The notes under the pieces are model-generated. The model was given only the letters and a program-made list of their open reading frames with translations. It searched no databases and was not told the origin of the DNA. The position numbers and the translations under genes were made by a program. A stretch of 64,000 nucleotides of DNA from Elysia chlorotica (lineage: Eukaryota; Mollusca; Gastropoda; Plakobranchidae): contig RQTK01000925.1 of the NCBI GenBank assembly GCA_003991915.1, forward strand, positions 23,482 through 87,481, read 5' to 3'. Of the stretch, positions 48,701 through 61,660 are shown piece by piece (positions within the stretch are counted from its first letter, which is position 1; each line of letters starts with the position of its first letter).

Positions 48701-51700
48701 ATGTTTGAATTTTTTGATTTTTTTCAATTTCATACTCATGATTCATCACCATTGAAATTTTATTTATGATGCAAGAATGTGTATGTGTCATCACTGCATG
48801 CTGTGTATAATTACTAATTTTTAAACTAGGTACAGCGAATTGTCAAGTCAGCTAAGGCAGTGGTAAGTTTCGCAAAGTGAAGTATGCCAGTTTTTTTAAA
48901 CATTTAAGTTCAATTTTACTTTTATGATGGATTACACATGTATTGTCATATTGTACTGACTGATCTCAAATAAACCTAGAGACTTGCTTTTAATAACACC
49001 AATATCAGAGCATGACATTTACTATGAGGAGAAAATACTTAGGTATGTTATAAATTTGCTAACAAGACAAATACAAAGTTGTTTTGAGTGATGTCTTTTC
49101 AGACTGCTCCTTCTTTGACACCTGTGTCCAAATATAGCCATAATTAAGTGCTGTAGTGAAAAATATTTTAAAATTCTTTGTAGCAAACATTTTAATTTAA
49201 ATGGGCTTGATTGTAGCTGAAGTTAAAACAAAAACAACAAACGTTTCTTAAACTTATTTGCAGTAGCTTTGATTCTAGTTGCTTCAAATAATGCCTGTGT
49301 ATTGTTAGTCATGTATTGTGCACCTAGCTAACCTCTGTTACCGCTTAGGATCTGTTTCTCAATTTTTCTTTGGGATAAATTCAATTATAGCGGAGTATAA
49401 CTTTAAGAAGCTATAGGGCAGTTCAATGGTCTTTACCATGTACTTCACTACATGAATAAAAAATGAGTCATGGATAAAACCATAATGCTCATAAAACCGC
49501 CCAAGATTATTTGAATTATAATACTACATAGGTTGCCATTCATCTACCCGTAGTTAGAGTGTCTGATACTTCTTACCCACATACTTTTCAATCGTATTAA
49601 ACAAAGAACAATTTTTCAAACGCATTTTAACCCTTTTTTATTATATGAACAGTACAAGCCACCATGAGGTTTTCCGCCAATGTTTATTAATATATCTGTG
49701 CTAAGAATGTCTTACAATACCTGTACCACTTATAAAATACGACTATTCAATGTAATTTGTAAGCGGAAATTAACTACCAAAGTGCCACTGGCTCTTTCAA
49801 AATAACAATTTTCTTGGTGAAGTAAGATTTATAGCTAAGTAATGCATTTAACAAGTTGAATCCTGGTGCTAAATTGCGAGGTATTATACCATAATCTCCT
49901 AGGTTAGTTACTAAATACGAATTGCAATGGTCTTGCTACAATTGTGCTGCAGATTAAGTAAAATCACAAAGAAGTTAAGTGTTGTCCGTTATGAAGAAAG
50001 TTCAATGATTTTAAAGTACTTTATGGCTCAGGCAAAGAAACATGTTGTGTGCCATAAAAGGCTAAGATTTAGGTTGAGAGCAGCTGTTAGTTGTCTTTCT
50101 AACATGTAACCTATTCTCCTCTGGGCATTGTTAGCCATTTAGATCTAGATCCTTCCTCTTATGTTTGCATACATTACAATATTATTTAAGTTCATTTCAT
50201 TACAATGGGGTTACTTATTGTTCATTTAACATTTCAATTTTACCGCGAATTTCAGCATGATAGGAATGGAGTGACACTGAAGTCTGTTAAACTCAATGTA
50301 TTCCTTGGAAAGGATTGGGATCCTGTCATCTTTGTGTTCAACGAGGCATTTAGTTCCCAGTGCATATAAAATAATAATTGTACTTTTCAATTAGTGTATT
50401 TTTCCCTGCTTTGTTTAATCTTCTTAACATTTCTAATTTAACCCAAACCTGACTCGCATTTTCTGCTACTCTAAAAAAAAAATATCCAAAAAATATCCAA
50501 AAATAATAGGACACGCATCTGGACAAAAGATCCTTGAACACTTTTGTCTGATTCACAATTGATTGTTTTTAAAATCGGTTTACACATTTAAATTTTGTTT
50601 GCATTTCTTCAAATTGTTTCTCTATATATTTTGATCAGCTCATAGTAATGAAATGCAGATATTAACCAGCAGTGATCAATTTTTGATGCAATATCTAGAA
50701 CGAAATTTACTCATGAGATCTAAAATGAAATATCATGAATTGTTTTACTTCCTGACACTGACAGAATGTCGCAATTGATGTGCCTCTTTGAGGGTTTTTT
50801 CATACTATAAGTATTATTATGTATTATTGAGTTTTATCTTGGCATTGGCACAGCAGTATTGTATAGTAGCTAGCGCGCATTGTCTTATGATCTTATGACC
50901 ATCTGTCCATCTGTAGAGATCATCTTCAGTCAGAATGATCGATAGTTCACCCCCCCCCCCCTAAAACCAAACCACCACCCCACCAAAGACACAGATTTGC
51001 TGATTTGCTGTGTTGTTGTGTCGGCCGGGTAAGGTTGCCATTGGCTATTGATGTGGAGACGGTGTCCACAGCTTATCATATCAGCCCAACCTTGGCCCTG
51101 TTTGAACCGGTTTCCTAAAGTACCATTGCCAGACTAGACCGCGGGCACTATACAAACGCATGACGTGTCATTAGTATAGTCCATTATACAGATCTTGTTC
51201 TTTACATTTTTACTGAAGATGCATGCGCATGTGTTTAGAATGGCCAGCTAATTTCTTTACAGTATAATTATTATAATTTGTTACTTTTTAAATGTTATTT
51301 CCTACGTAAAGCTATCAGTATCATATGCAGCGACCTCTGTCTCTTTCTCGTTCTTAAAAAAACAAACATGTAATGCTCTCGTCTTTAAGTGTTATTCAAC
51401 TAACGCTTGTAGGCCTACTCTGTTGATCTCTAGTGTTCTGCTTATGCCACGTTGACAGTAATTGTTGTTTTCTAAATTAAAACTTTGCATTTACGTTTCG
51501 GTTTAACTTTTATTTTAAATTTTGAACCTATGAGCGTTTTTGTCACATCAATTTTCTTTTTAAACCGAGCAGTGTATTGTCTATTGGAATACTGAGGAAT
51601 GAATTGTTTGATTAAAATTAATACCCCATGGCGTCTCTTGCGCATTCTATAGATGTACATATATCATTAAAATTGTCCAATCTAAATGTTTGACTTTTTA

Positions 51701-54700
51701 TAATCATGTAGGGCATTTCTGTATAAAGGCCTTTATTTCTTTCTTTCCCCGTGTCACTATACAGTTTATACAAAAACAAAACAACGTACATTACTCTCTT
51801 CATCTGTACTTACTGCTATTGAATGTAGGTTATGTGCTCTTTCATTAGACATGCCATTTGTTTATTCGCATGTTTTTCTTCCTCTTTAATGTTAATGTCA
51901 CTTATTTTTAACTGATCTTGGTGGTCGTGCTTGGGTCAGTCGTACCTGCCTATTAATGCCTTTCACAGTTTCGACATTGCCTTTAAATAAGTGAATCGTA
52001 CACTGACGATAGGTTCTAACAAACAAGTACAGAAAGCAATGCTTTTTGTTTTTATTATTTGTTTGTTTGTTACATCGCCACTATTTTGTTGTGTTATAAT
52101 ACGCTGCTGATTTTTGTTTGTTTGTTGCTTTATGCAAGATAAAAATTACCAGGAACAAATGAACTGAATCATTTGATACCTTGTCACAACAATATTTATT
52201 GATTTCCACACGTTTCTACATGGAAAATAAAATAAATTCCGCTGTCTAGGTACATGAGAAATGTAAAAGATAGTTCGGATGATAAAAAATTAAACTTGAG
52301 GATAATTTATATCCAAAAAATCATTGTCTCGGGAACATTGCACATCAACATGTATTGGGTACAACTTCAAAATGTAGAACACGAACATCTGGAGTCTTCA
52401 TGTTGCAATAAAATATCAAAGTAATACCTTGCTTCAACTAACACAATGCTCTCTCCCCCTCCCATAACCCCGGGACATGCGCACCGTGTGCAGTATACCC
52501 AGGAGGATGCGCCCCCGCGCCCCCGCCAGATGTGGATGGGGGAGGGCGATCAGACGCCCCACATGAGCCCGTCTCCGCACCACTCCTACCAGCAGCAGCA
52601 ACAGTACCAGCAGCAGCATCAACACCCCAGGCCGGCCGACAGGCAGCCGCCCAAGAGGAGAACCACGGTGATGGCGCTTACCTCCCCTGAGGAGTCTGAG
52701 AACACGGGTGAGTGGTGCATCCCTTCAGTTCTAGATTAATAGAGAGATTATGTTTTTGATGGTCTTCCCAGGAGGCGTGTTAAGGAAGACTAGCTCAGTT
52801 GGAAGGGCAGGGCGAAGCGGCATCTATTCAGACGTCCCTGGTTTGATTCCCCGCTCAATATACTTCTTTCCTGGTGATCAGCCGAGCCTATGTGTTCCCT
52901 GTCGCCCAAAGTTGTTTCCCTCCATGACTCTTTTAAAAGACTTCCAGCCCTTCATGCTGGTGCAGGGTTGGGGCTCAGTTGGTTAACTTTGTAGATTGAA
53001 CAGCAGGAGGCCACGGTTCGAATCTAAGGTGTAGCTTTTATATAGGTCATCTGAACAATAGCATGTTTACATAAATCTAGACTATGTGTGGTGTCCTTAG
53101 GATCATAAGTGTTACTTTCTTCCCATGCTTCGTGACAGCTGGTATGTGCAGTGTCAATTTCCAGTGTAAGGTGTGATAACAGATTCTTACCGACCAAGGA
53201 TAAGATGAATAAAAAAGTCGCCAATTGGTCTCTTTACTGTATAACTTATAGGCGTGTGAAAGAAAGAACGGTTTTGGGTCTTCTAGGTATCTTGGAGAAA
53301 TCCCATGCTGCTTTAAGCGTTCTAGCGCCGTTCTAATTGAGATTCATAGCTTCCAGTTTCGAATGCAGTATCAAGTTAATACCCATACATTTTTAATCGA
53401 GTTCCAAACGAAATCTGACAATTAATGAACTCGCAACGTTTCTATATAAGTCAATTGGTTTCACACTCAAGAAGCTGTGTAAATATTAATCTTAATCACT
53501 GTTTGTCATGGCGCAAGAATGAATAAATTATGACTTGTTCTTAATGGAAAAGGTTACCTAAGAATTGATCACACCCTTTTCTAAAGGGTATAACACAAAA
53601 ATGTTTTTTTTTTTTAGTTAATAAACTCAAGACTGACAATCAGTTGGTCCGTATTTTGATCTTCTGTCGAGACTTTTAATAGAAGTGTATTAGTATGAAG
53701 AGAGGACATGTGAAAGGTTCGGACCCTATGTTCGGACCTCATCCACGTTTGCACCTCCGTTACGTGGATCAACCGGGAAACTGTGCATTTGTCTTTTTGT
53801 TGATCGTTTTGTATAACAATAACACTGACAGTCAGACATATTAATGTACCACACCATCTGCTTGCCAAATAGAGAACCAAAATGTATGTCACCGCCCCAC
53901 CTAACGTAAAACAAGGAAAAACAAAAACTACCGCCCCACCTAACGTAAAACTAGGAAAAACAATAACTTAAACCTACTAACTAGCCGTTTATAGACACAG
54001 TCGCTCGCGGCATGCGGAACTTCTGGAGATTAAAATGGTTGGTTGGGAAATCCTATGTTTATGATCCTGAATGGATTGAAACTTTGAAGAAGTAATATAC
54101 ATTATTTGACATTGTCTGACTGAAAGGCATTTCATAGGTCCAATGCTGTGTTTCTTGCAGACCATTCTATAAGAATTTAATTCCTCTTTTAAGTCCATCA
54201 GTGTATCCTCTGGTCCAATTAATCGTTTTTAGACTCTCTAAACTTCTGTCATTCTTTTTTTTTTTCACACACAATATTTTGTAACAGTTGTGATCACTCT
54301 ACTTGCCTCTGTCTATTTGCCCTGGGATGAATTTTACTGGGGTTCATATGTCTATTTTCTTTTCCGTAACCCATTTTTGACAATTTGCATAATAAACGGA
54401 TCAAATTTTGTAGCCTATCAATGCAAAGTCCTTGGTACATGTATTTGAATGCTTCTAACATAATACTGTTAGACCTTGGAGCTTCTACAGGTTTTTCATC
54501 CGTCGAGCATGCAACGGCGTGAACGTTATTATGGGTTATAGAACCACTTATTTCCATTGCAAGAGTGCGAAACCCCCATACGCTCTTTTTATCGATGTGG
54601 TTTTTAAAAAGACGTTTTATATGCACGTAGGCCTTCATTGAAGTGTCACCCGCAGCGCTGGGCATGAGGAACGATCGGCGCGCTTGTTGAGACACAATGT

Positions 54701-56137
54701 GGACATTTGCGAGGACGGTTATTGGAAGAAAAAAAAGGCTGTAGACTGGTGGGGAGATTTAGTACTTGTTAAAATGTTAATCTTCTTGACAAAATGTAAA
54801 ACTGAACTTAGTAACGAAGTCTATCACAGAGGAGTAAAATGTAATGTGAAACATTTTTTTTTCAAGACTGCGGTATTGAGTTCTCAAGACACAAAGAAAC
54901 CAATTTTTATGTTACGCTCTCAATGGAAATAAAGGTACTCAGACAGTCACGGGTAGTTCTTTAATATGGCTAAGGCTTTAAGTGAATTGACTGAGTTTTT
55001 GAGGGGTTGGTGTAAGGAATATCATTGTTGTTGACCAATGAAATTTAGATGTTTTGATCTCTCAAGATTCTTGCATGTCTTTCTCTGTACAGAGGCATCT
55101 TGGCGATTTGACTAAAAAAGAAACAATACTGATTTTAAATCGCGCCCGTGATTTTTATGTGTAAAGAATTTGGCACCGGACCTTATGACTTGTGATCGTG
55201 CACCATAAACACTGATCTGAGCTAACTGATGAGGAATGTCTCTTAACAATACTATGTTAATTGAGGACATATTTTCTAATCTGGTGTCAAAAGTCTGATA
55301 AAGTCGATGCTAATCCTAAAACGACTATAATAAAAATGGCGACTTCCATGTTTCTATTTCGTGTGTCTAATGTCTAATTCTAGAAGTATTATCTCACATG
55401 ACAAGTCGAGTAGTCTATTATTTGATAATCTCCGATACTGTATCATTAGTGTCACGGTCTTCCTCTGCACAATAATTTATAGTAGTACATGTAACAGCAC
55501 TCTGTGTTTTTCAGATATTTATCTAATAATGTTTATATGTTTTATTTTTTTTTTTACACAAAGCTCTAAGAATTATAAAGATTTCTACCGTAAAGCAAAC
55601 ATTAGAATGTTTTGGGTTTGGAAAAAGTTTTAAAAATCCTTTTTTCCCCATCTTCCTGTAAAGTTATTAAAAAAGGCTTCAAATGGTCAATGTTATTTTA
55701 CCTTTCACAAGATGTGTAATTGAATTCGGTGATAACTGGTTTAATCACCTCGTTATTTGCTACCTTCTCTCCCCCCTCTCTCTCTACTCTCTTCTCTCTC
55801 TCTGTCTCTCTTACTGTCCATCACTCTGTTTCACTAAATGAAGCATTGATATTAATATTTATGAGCTTGATTAGTATGAAACTGATACCTGCTATTGGTG
55901 AAAAGAGTATTCCTAATTTTGCAGAACGACTTCAAATTTGGCAAAGAGAATAAAATACTTAGGGCATTTTCTGCGCATTTGCCACTATTTGAAGGCCTTT
56001 AAGTGGAATGCATTAGGATGGCGGATGTTCTTACTGCTCTCACTTTCCCGTTTCTCGCTCAGGCTCATATGCACAGATGTACCAACAAAAACTCCGGCGG
56101 CAACAGGGAGCCACACCCAGAGGTATTCGCCCTGAAG
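45760..56137 (+). CDS. TOGARAM1: TOG array regulator of axonemal microtubules 1 (Crescerin), 5' part; continues beyond the window
   Basis: Exon 45760-47661 (634 codons) encodes two HEAT-repeat TOG domains, roughly residues 25-255 and 285-515. The protein then runs through MAAVQARLARKQLPKLT into SAGRGRNKLPWEED, which matches the conserved block of TOGARAM1/FAM179B/CHE-12. Candidate following exons with matching phases are 48830-48862 (11 codons), 52494-52707 (proline/glutamine-rich, GC-rich, ending phase 1) and 56063-56137 (SYAQMYQQKLRRQQ, phase 1 to 1). Exon 1 is certain; exons 2-4 are inferred from splice sites, phase and composition. The family has two N-terminal and two C-terminal TOG domains; the C-terminal pair is not in this window. 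By family knowledge the protein acts in cilia, binding tubulin and controlling axonemal microtubule length and modification. The third exon could instead start at an internal ATG (52446), preceded by an in-frame TAA. Confidence 0.9.
48362..48584. repeat. Direct duplication A, copy 1 (TOGARAM1 intron 1)
   Basis: About 223 bases starting ttcctctgcacaataattta recur at 55460-55683, in the same orientation 7.1 kb away. The only difference noticed is one T in a homopolymer. Confidence 0.9.
52785..53032 (+). mobile_element. Two tandem tRNA-like (SINE-head-like) modules in TOGARAM1 intron 3
   Basis: Module 1 (52785-52856) has tagctcagttggaagggc and ctggtttgattcccc. Module 2 (52968-53032) has gggctcagttggttaac and acggttcgaatct. 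Both resemble Pol III A and B boxes, but neither folds into a proper cloverleaf with an acceptor stem. They are probably SINE-derived, not functional tRNA genes. Confidence 0.45.
53891..53968. repeat. Tandem duplication of a 39-base unit
   Basis: accgccccacctaacgtaaa plus 19 further bases is repeated once with two differences. Confidence 0.9.
54903..55100. repeat. Direct duplication B, copy 1 (TOGARAM1 intron 3)
   Basis: 198 bases from atttttatgttacgctctc to tgtacagaggcatct recur at 57778-57975 with two substitutions noticed. Confidence 0.9.
55460..55683. repeat. Direct duplication A, copy 2 (TOGARAM1 intron 3)
   Basis: Near-identical to 48362-48584. The flanks differ on both sides and no flanking duplication is obvious. 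Confidence 0.9.
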
Positions 56138-56904
56138 GTCAGTTACATGCTAAGTAGTTTTCCCACTTCTCTGCCAGTCTCTGTCTCTGTCTGTCACTCT
56201 CTCTGTCTTAAAATTATTAAAAAATTAGACCACTTTCATTCTTCCAACCTTTTCGTTATGACACGTTTGATCTGTAGTGCAGCGTAGGAGAGCCATAATA
56301 ACAAGACCAGCGGGAGTATTGTCGCAGACTGCGGCTCAGGTATGGAAAGGTTACAGGGAACTCAGTACGCCATTGCTGCGTCTTTGCTGCGAGAGACTTG
56401 CACCACAGCCTTTCCCAGTCTTCGCGCAAAACAACGACGCTATGAAATAAAAGGCGGATCCTAAATAGGCGGCGCTTATTATGGCATTGTCCATTGTCAT
56501 AAAACTGAAGAGTGTATGAGAATACGGACCTTCGGGAGAGTATTATTGCTTTCGATTGCGATCTGGAAAACGCTGGATTTAGTGTATTTATTGTATTTTT
56601 CAATTTAGTCACTTTCAACTTGAACTAGTGGACTCTGAATGGTTTCACAGAGGCTTAAGTGGCAGTCACTGAGAGATAACGCGACGTCAGTGCAACGTAA
56701 GTACATTTTGCCGTCGACTTAGTCCTTGTTTGCTGGAACTTGACAACTCTGGCGATCAACAAATGGGGGCGAACAAACATTTACATTTTGGTATTCAGTG
56801 AGATAAATCGCGGGTCTAGATGCAAAATATTGTAACTAATCTGTAACTACCGTCTTTAACTCTTTGTAGTTACAAGCTGCCTCTCAACCAGCGCCCAATT
56901 TCTC

Positions 56905-57045
56905 CGCCTACTGGCTGGGTCAGTATAATGTGTCCGGCTGAGACTTGAGTCTGGATCTCCCCGCACTGTCGTCTGTGTGGCAACACGTAAAATTGTCAGA
57001 CGGTAGTCTTAGGGTCCGTCCACAATATAGCCTATATAGAGTTGA
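56905..57045 (+). mobile_element. SINE body fragment, plus strand
   Basis: tactggctgggtcagtataa, then tgtccggctgagacttgag, gtgtggcaacacgtaaaatt, gtcagacggtagtcttaggg and ccacaatatagcctatatag follow the family order. The head is missing or unrecognisable. Confidence 0.8.
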
Positions 57046-57777
57046 CAAAGAAACAAGCCTCTCAACCCGCGAAATAATCGTTCTTTTACTAGAACTTTTT
57101 CGAATATCACTGTTTACTTAATGTCAACACCTGACCAACTATAATTATATGTTATCGTTTTATTAAAATAAATACCTACGTATAGATCCAAATCTACCTG
57201 AAATCATTGAGTTAATTCTAGCGGGTTTCTATGGCAAACTCAGAAAAACAATTTCTTTAATTTAAACTGAATGTTTTCTGTGAAAAAAGAAACGAAACCA
57301 ACACTAAGTCCATGTTTAACTGGTGCACAGATTAAGCACCCGCCTTCGCTAAGAAGTCATTGACACTTGCTAGCGCGTCGAGCTGACTGAGACCACCGGT
57401 ACCCACATTCGTTGATTTAGGGAGATCCTCCAGAGAGGGACACGCCCAAGCTGCGGGTCAGTCCATAAACCGAGGTCAGTTCAAGTTCACTCTTAAGTGT
57501 TGAGTGTGACAGTATCACAGGTCAACGATTCACCGCCAGAACTCTCAGTTGATGGAAGTCAGAAAAAGTTCGGACGTTTTCATGGGGATTCATGCACCGC
57601 TTGATAGCACCGGTGCTTAGTAAAGTCTTGGCGTAGAATGCAAAAACGTAACAATATAAGAATAAGATTGGTTACGACGATATCTAAGCAACGTCATTTT
57701 TGTGCATTCTTGTTCTTCATATTCAGGCGCTGCTCCTGGACTCGGTTTTGTTACTGTGCACGACCTAGACATATTTC

Positions 57778-57975
57778 ATTTTTATGTTACGCTCTCAATG
57801 GAAATAAAGGTACTCAGACAGTCACGGGTAGTTCTTTAATATGGTTAAGGCTTTAAGTGAATTGACTGAGTTTTTGAGGAGTTGGTGTAAGGAATATCAT
57901 TGTTGTTGACCAATGAAATTTAGATGTTTTGATCTCTCAAGATTCTTGCATGTCTTTCTCTGTACAGAGGCATCT
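57778..57975. repeat. Direct duplication B, copy 2
   Basis: About 99% identical to 54903-55100. It runs directly into a CTT/CCT triplet array. Confidence 0.9.
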
Positions 57976-58002
57976 ACTTCCTCTTCTTCTTCTTCTTCTT
58001 CC

Positions 58003-58034
<32 letters not shown>

Positions 58035-58062
58035 ATCATCCGCTTTATCCTCATTTTCCTCC
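57975..58062. repeat. (CTT)n/(CCT)n polypyrimidine array
   Basis: TCT/TCC triplets after duplication B copy 2. The Ser-rich and Leu/Pro-rich frames here are artefacts. Confidence 0.9.
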
Positions 58063-59364
58063 TTCTCCTCTTACTCTTCGTGTTGTTCTTGTTCTTTTTT
58101 TCTTCGCTTTCTTCTTCTATCCTTGCCTCCGATACATATTACTATTTAGATAATGGTGCATTTATTGAAAATAAATGAAAGCTACAAATTCTAAAACAGT
58201 GGTCTTTTTAAGACCTTCAAACAAACCCTGCCATGAACTGGCTGAAATATCTACACAATGGACACAGTGGGTGAAATAGTGAGAGCTTTCACTTGAATAA
58301 TTTTGCGTATATTATCTAGAATAACTAAGGCGGTTCCTTCCTTCTTTAAACCTTAGTAAAACTGTCTGAACATTACTCAACCGCCTTAATTTTCAAGAAA
58401 GGAACCGAGTGAGCATGCGTCACGCTAGCTCTCCTTATGAATAACACTGTGAGCTCTTTCTGTGAGACGTCTTGCTAAAATCTATTGTCTCCGGTATGAC
58501 CCTCGCTGTGCCGAAGCAGTACTACTAATCGCCACCCTCAATGTAAATTCCAGGGATCACTTTGGTATAGGACTAGCCCAATAAGTGGCGGACCCAGTCC
58601 CCTCCTGTGACGGGCTCCTACTGAGCCTGTGGCACTACAGGTGCCAGGGATGTCAAGCGTGGCTGGCGCTGAAGATCGATCGAAAAGCGATCACGATAAA
58701 CCCAGGACACCCTGTCCGCCCCTCTCCTTAACAGGGTCTTAGGAATGATTTTCAAGGGAATGGGTGATTGTGCGTAGTTGGTATACATGTGTACGTGTAA
58801 AGGTTCTAAATAGGGCACTTTAACGCAATATCTTATCACTGTTATGTATGTATGGGTGGGGGTGGTGGTCCCTCCATGGTTTATTTCTAGCTTAAGTTAC
58901 GCATTGCGTCCCGTTCATTGTCTAATCCTGGAAGTCTTACTCTTCGCTCTTAAATTTCACAAAGTACCAGGTCTTTCACAGCAGGCAATAAAACGCAATT
59001 CTTTTTCAGAATTATCCATGGGTTTAAGAGGCGTAACACGGCTGCAGGCGAATCTACACAAATCTGTTCACTCGCAAAATGAATGCGATACAATTTGTTA
59101 CGCTTACGCCTTTTTAAAACTTTGCTTTTTTCGCTTTATCATGCATCAAGACCAGTAAACTATCTTTATGGTATCGATTCAGAAAAGCAAAAGCATAAGT
59201 AAAGCATGTTGAGCGAGAATAAACCAAATGACGATTGGTCTGGCTAGCCTAGTCTTTTATGTCAACAGTGGTCCGTGGCTCTCAGTTCTCGTCGAGGAGG
59301 GGGGGGGGTTAAATAGGTGTTTCTGCTCTTAGCTCTGTGTTACTTTATTTGTGAGATGAATAAT

Positions 59365-59365
<1 letters not shown>

Positions 59366-59410
<45 letters not shown>

Positions 59411-59412
59411 GA
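59366..59412. repeat. (GA)n array
   Basis: A near-perfect GA run with one GGG interruption. Confidence 0.9.
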
Positions 59413-59599
59413 TGTAGATAGATATAGGGAGATATAGAGTATGTGTCTATATAGCGTTCATTGGCTTAACGTATTAAGATTGATAAGAGTTGTTATGGTT
59501 CATTTTTTCCTTTGGACAGCCTAGTACAGCCTGATTGTTCTTTTTACTGAAAACAGCAACAACAGCAACAACAAAACAAAAGGGGTGGAGGTCGATCGG

Positions 59600-59880
59600 C
59601 ATATGGGAGATTACCCATACTTACCATCCAAATTTAAAAGAGAATTAATGGAAAGCACTCGACATCACAGTCTTATTTTAGCCACATGGCAAGGCATGAC
59701 AGCCTTGCTCAAACAATCCTAACAAACAGAATAAAAGGAAGAAGAGGGAAAGGCAGACACCGTAGGAAGTGGTATGAAGACATAAAAGAATGGACAGGGA
59801 CCCAGCTACGTGTGAAATTCAGACTGACACAGGATCGTTTGGCAAGGTCTTATTTATATCGAGACAGACGTTCTAACCTT
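59600..59880 (+). pseudogene. LINE ORF2 C-terminal fragment
   Basis: An open segment reads ARHDSLAQTILTNRIKGRRG, then GRHRRKWYEDIKEWTGTQL. This is the conserved tail block (LVMTGH...GKRGRGRPRRKWxDDIxEWTG) of many animal LINE reverse transcriptases. It is truncated at both ends. Confidence 0.75.
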
Positions 59881-59999
59881 GTAATCATCGCCGCTCCTAT
59901 CGAGGGAATCAAGTATTTCTTGTCAATTATAAGAATCTTACTTTCTGCACCCTGAACTTGTAAGTCTGTTATTCCCTTGCTTTCGTTTGATATCATAGC

Positions 60000-61540
60000 T
60001 CCTCCAAATCAGGCCTAGGGTGATCGGCGATCTTTTTGCTTATCAAACTCCAGGGCGGAACCTTTAAGATGCCAGTGTGGATCTCCAAACCGCCAATAAG
60101 TTCCATGCAAGTATTTTATGTGTGGCTGGTTTTTAAATAAATTGACAGTGTAATGAGAAATTTCTATAGTTGAAGGTTAGCCCAAGCACACTGCTATAGC
60201 CGTGTTGAATAACACTGCTCGAAAGAGTTGTACGGTACGGACGTGCCCAATCCATGGAAACAAGATACATGCATGTCGATGTCCCATAATTTTCAGGCAT
60301 CACCACCGTGCCAGTGGTTACGGGTCACGCTCTCAACACACAACCTCAATGCGTCCTATCTCAGGCTCTTTGTTTCTTGGTGGACCTTTGACCACTCTTA
60401 GAGCTCTCAGACAGCGTAAAACTTTTACTCACATAGTAACTCCTCGTGGAACTCTCTTGGCACGAGTGTATGCTTTTAGAGGTAGTATCAGCATTCCAGA
60501 TTTAAGGTTAACGACTGGCTTCTTATTAAAAACTTGCTCAATCGAATGTATTAATCAAACTATTGCCGATAGTCATTTTCTACAAGACCACCAGTTGCTG
60601 TGAGGTTATTTTGTGGTTTAATAATTAAAAAAGAGGGGCTGTAGATTGACAGTTTTACACGTTTCCCGAAAATTTAAACTGGATAGACATTGCGCTGTTA
60701 ACTCCATTAACGTTTTATTTAGATCTCATCGTTGACAACTTTAGTAGCTCTTTTTATTTATTGTAAATTGTGGTAAGTCCGTCAGAATTTAAGGTAAAAA
60801 ATAGACTCAAGTAAAAGCAATAGGTCGGTAATGAAGTTATTAAAAACAGTGTAGCCACTGGTTCACTTTCAGGTTTTCCGACCACCATCAATATTATTAC
60901 ATTGCGCTCGATATAAGGCCGAGGGCGCCGTTTTCCCGGATGTTTTCATTGATGACCTAGGGATACACGGATGATAGAGAGGGCGGGGAGAGCAGATAAA
61001 GATACTTTAGATAGTCAATTACTGGGCTGTCCCTCTTGGGCTGAAATAAATTATGGGTAAACACACGCAATGTTTATGGTGCGCAAGTTTGCGTTACTAG
61101 GTCTTTTGGACTGCGAAGAGAGGCCGCGTTAAGTGTGTGTGGGGCGCAGTCTTGTGACAGCTCGATCCAGGAGTTTTCCTGCGCCCATTGTGTGGCGCTG
61201 CCTGTCTCACAGGGCACCCAATCAACTGTATCTGGTGTATCAATGGCCGCTCATTTAATTGATCAGGCCTATAGCGTAAAAAAGAGAGAGAAAAGGGGGG
61301 GGGATATACCAACTCATACATGCATCCTGGCCATACACAGGCAATATGCGGATATCCAATTTTCAGTGGTTAATGTTTCTGAAGATAGACCGGCTGTCGT
61401 GCGACGGTTACCAGCTTCCGCGTCGCACGACGGTTTCTGTGTTTTGCTATGGGGAGGCAAAACTTGATCTGTGTTGGACGACCGCCATTGTTTTCCGGCT
61501 CTCGATTCAAAACTTTAAACACACTTTTCTCCAGAATGCC
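60000..61540. other. Downstream region, no exon recognised
   Basis: Open frames such as 60202-60603 and 61135-61467 carry no family signature I recognise. The region is probably TOGARAM1 intron, since the 3' half of that gene has not yet appeared. Confidence 0.4.
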
Positions 61541-61541
61541 T

Positions 61542-61660
61542 TCTGGCAATTTTATGTGCTGCCACACACAGGACAGGGCGGGGATGCCATGACTCCTGTC
61601 TCAGGCGGTCACATTATACTGACACCGACCCAACCAGTAGGGAGCGCAATCGCCAGGGAA
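61542..61660 (-). mobile_element. SINE body fragment, minus strand
   Basis: tctggcaattttatgtgctg, ccacacac, atgactcctgtctcaggcgg, tcacattatactgacaccga and cccaaccagtagggagcgc match the reverse-oriented family body. The head and the 3' end are missing. Confidence 0.8.

Noticed and set aside
52785..53032. Functional tRNA genes
   Set aside because: A- and B-box-like words are present but acceptor and anticodon stems do not form.
57913..58153. Ser-rich open frame that looks like a secreted mucin fragment
   Set aside because: Serine run is the TCT/TCC array; there is no conserved flank and the array follows a duplicated non-coding unit.
60202..60603. 133-codon open frame
   Set aside because: No recognisable domain, no splice context and unremarkable composition; left as unexplained rather than called a gene.
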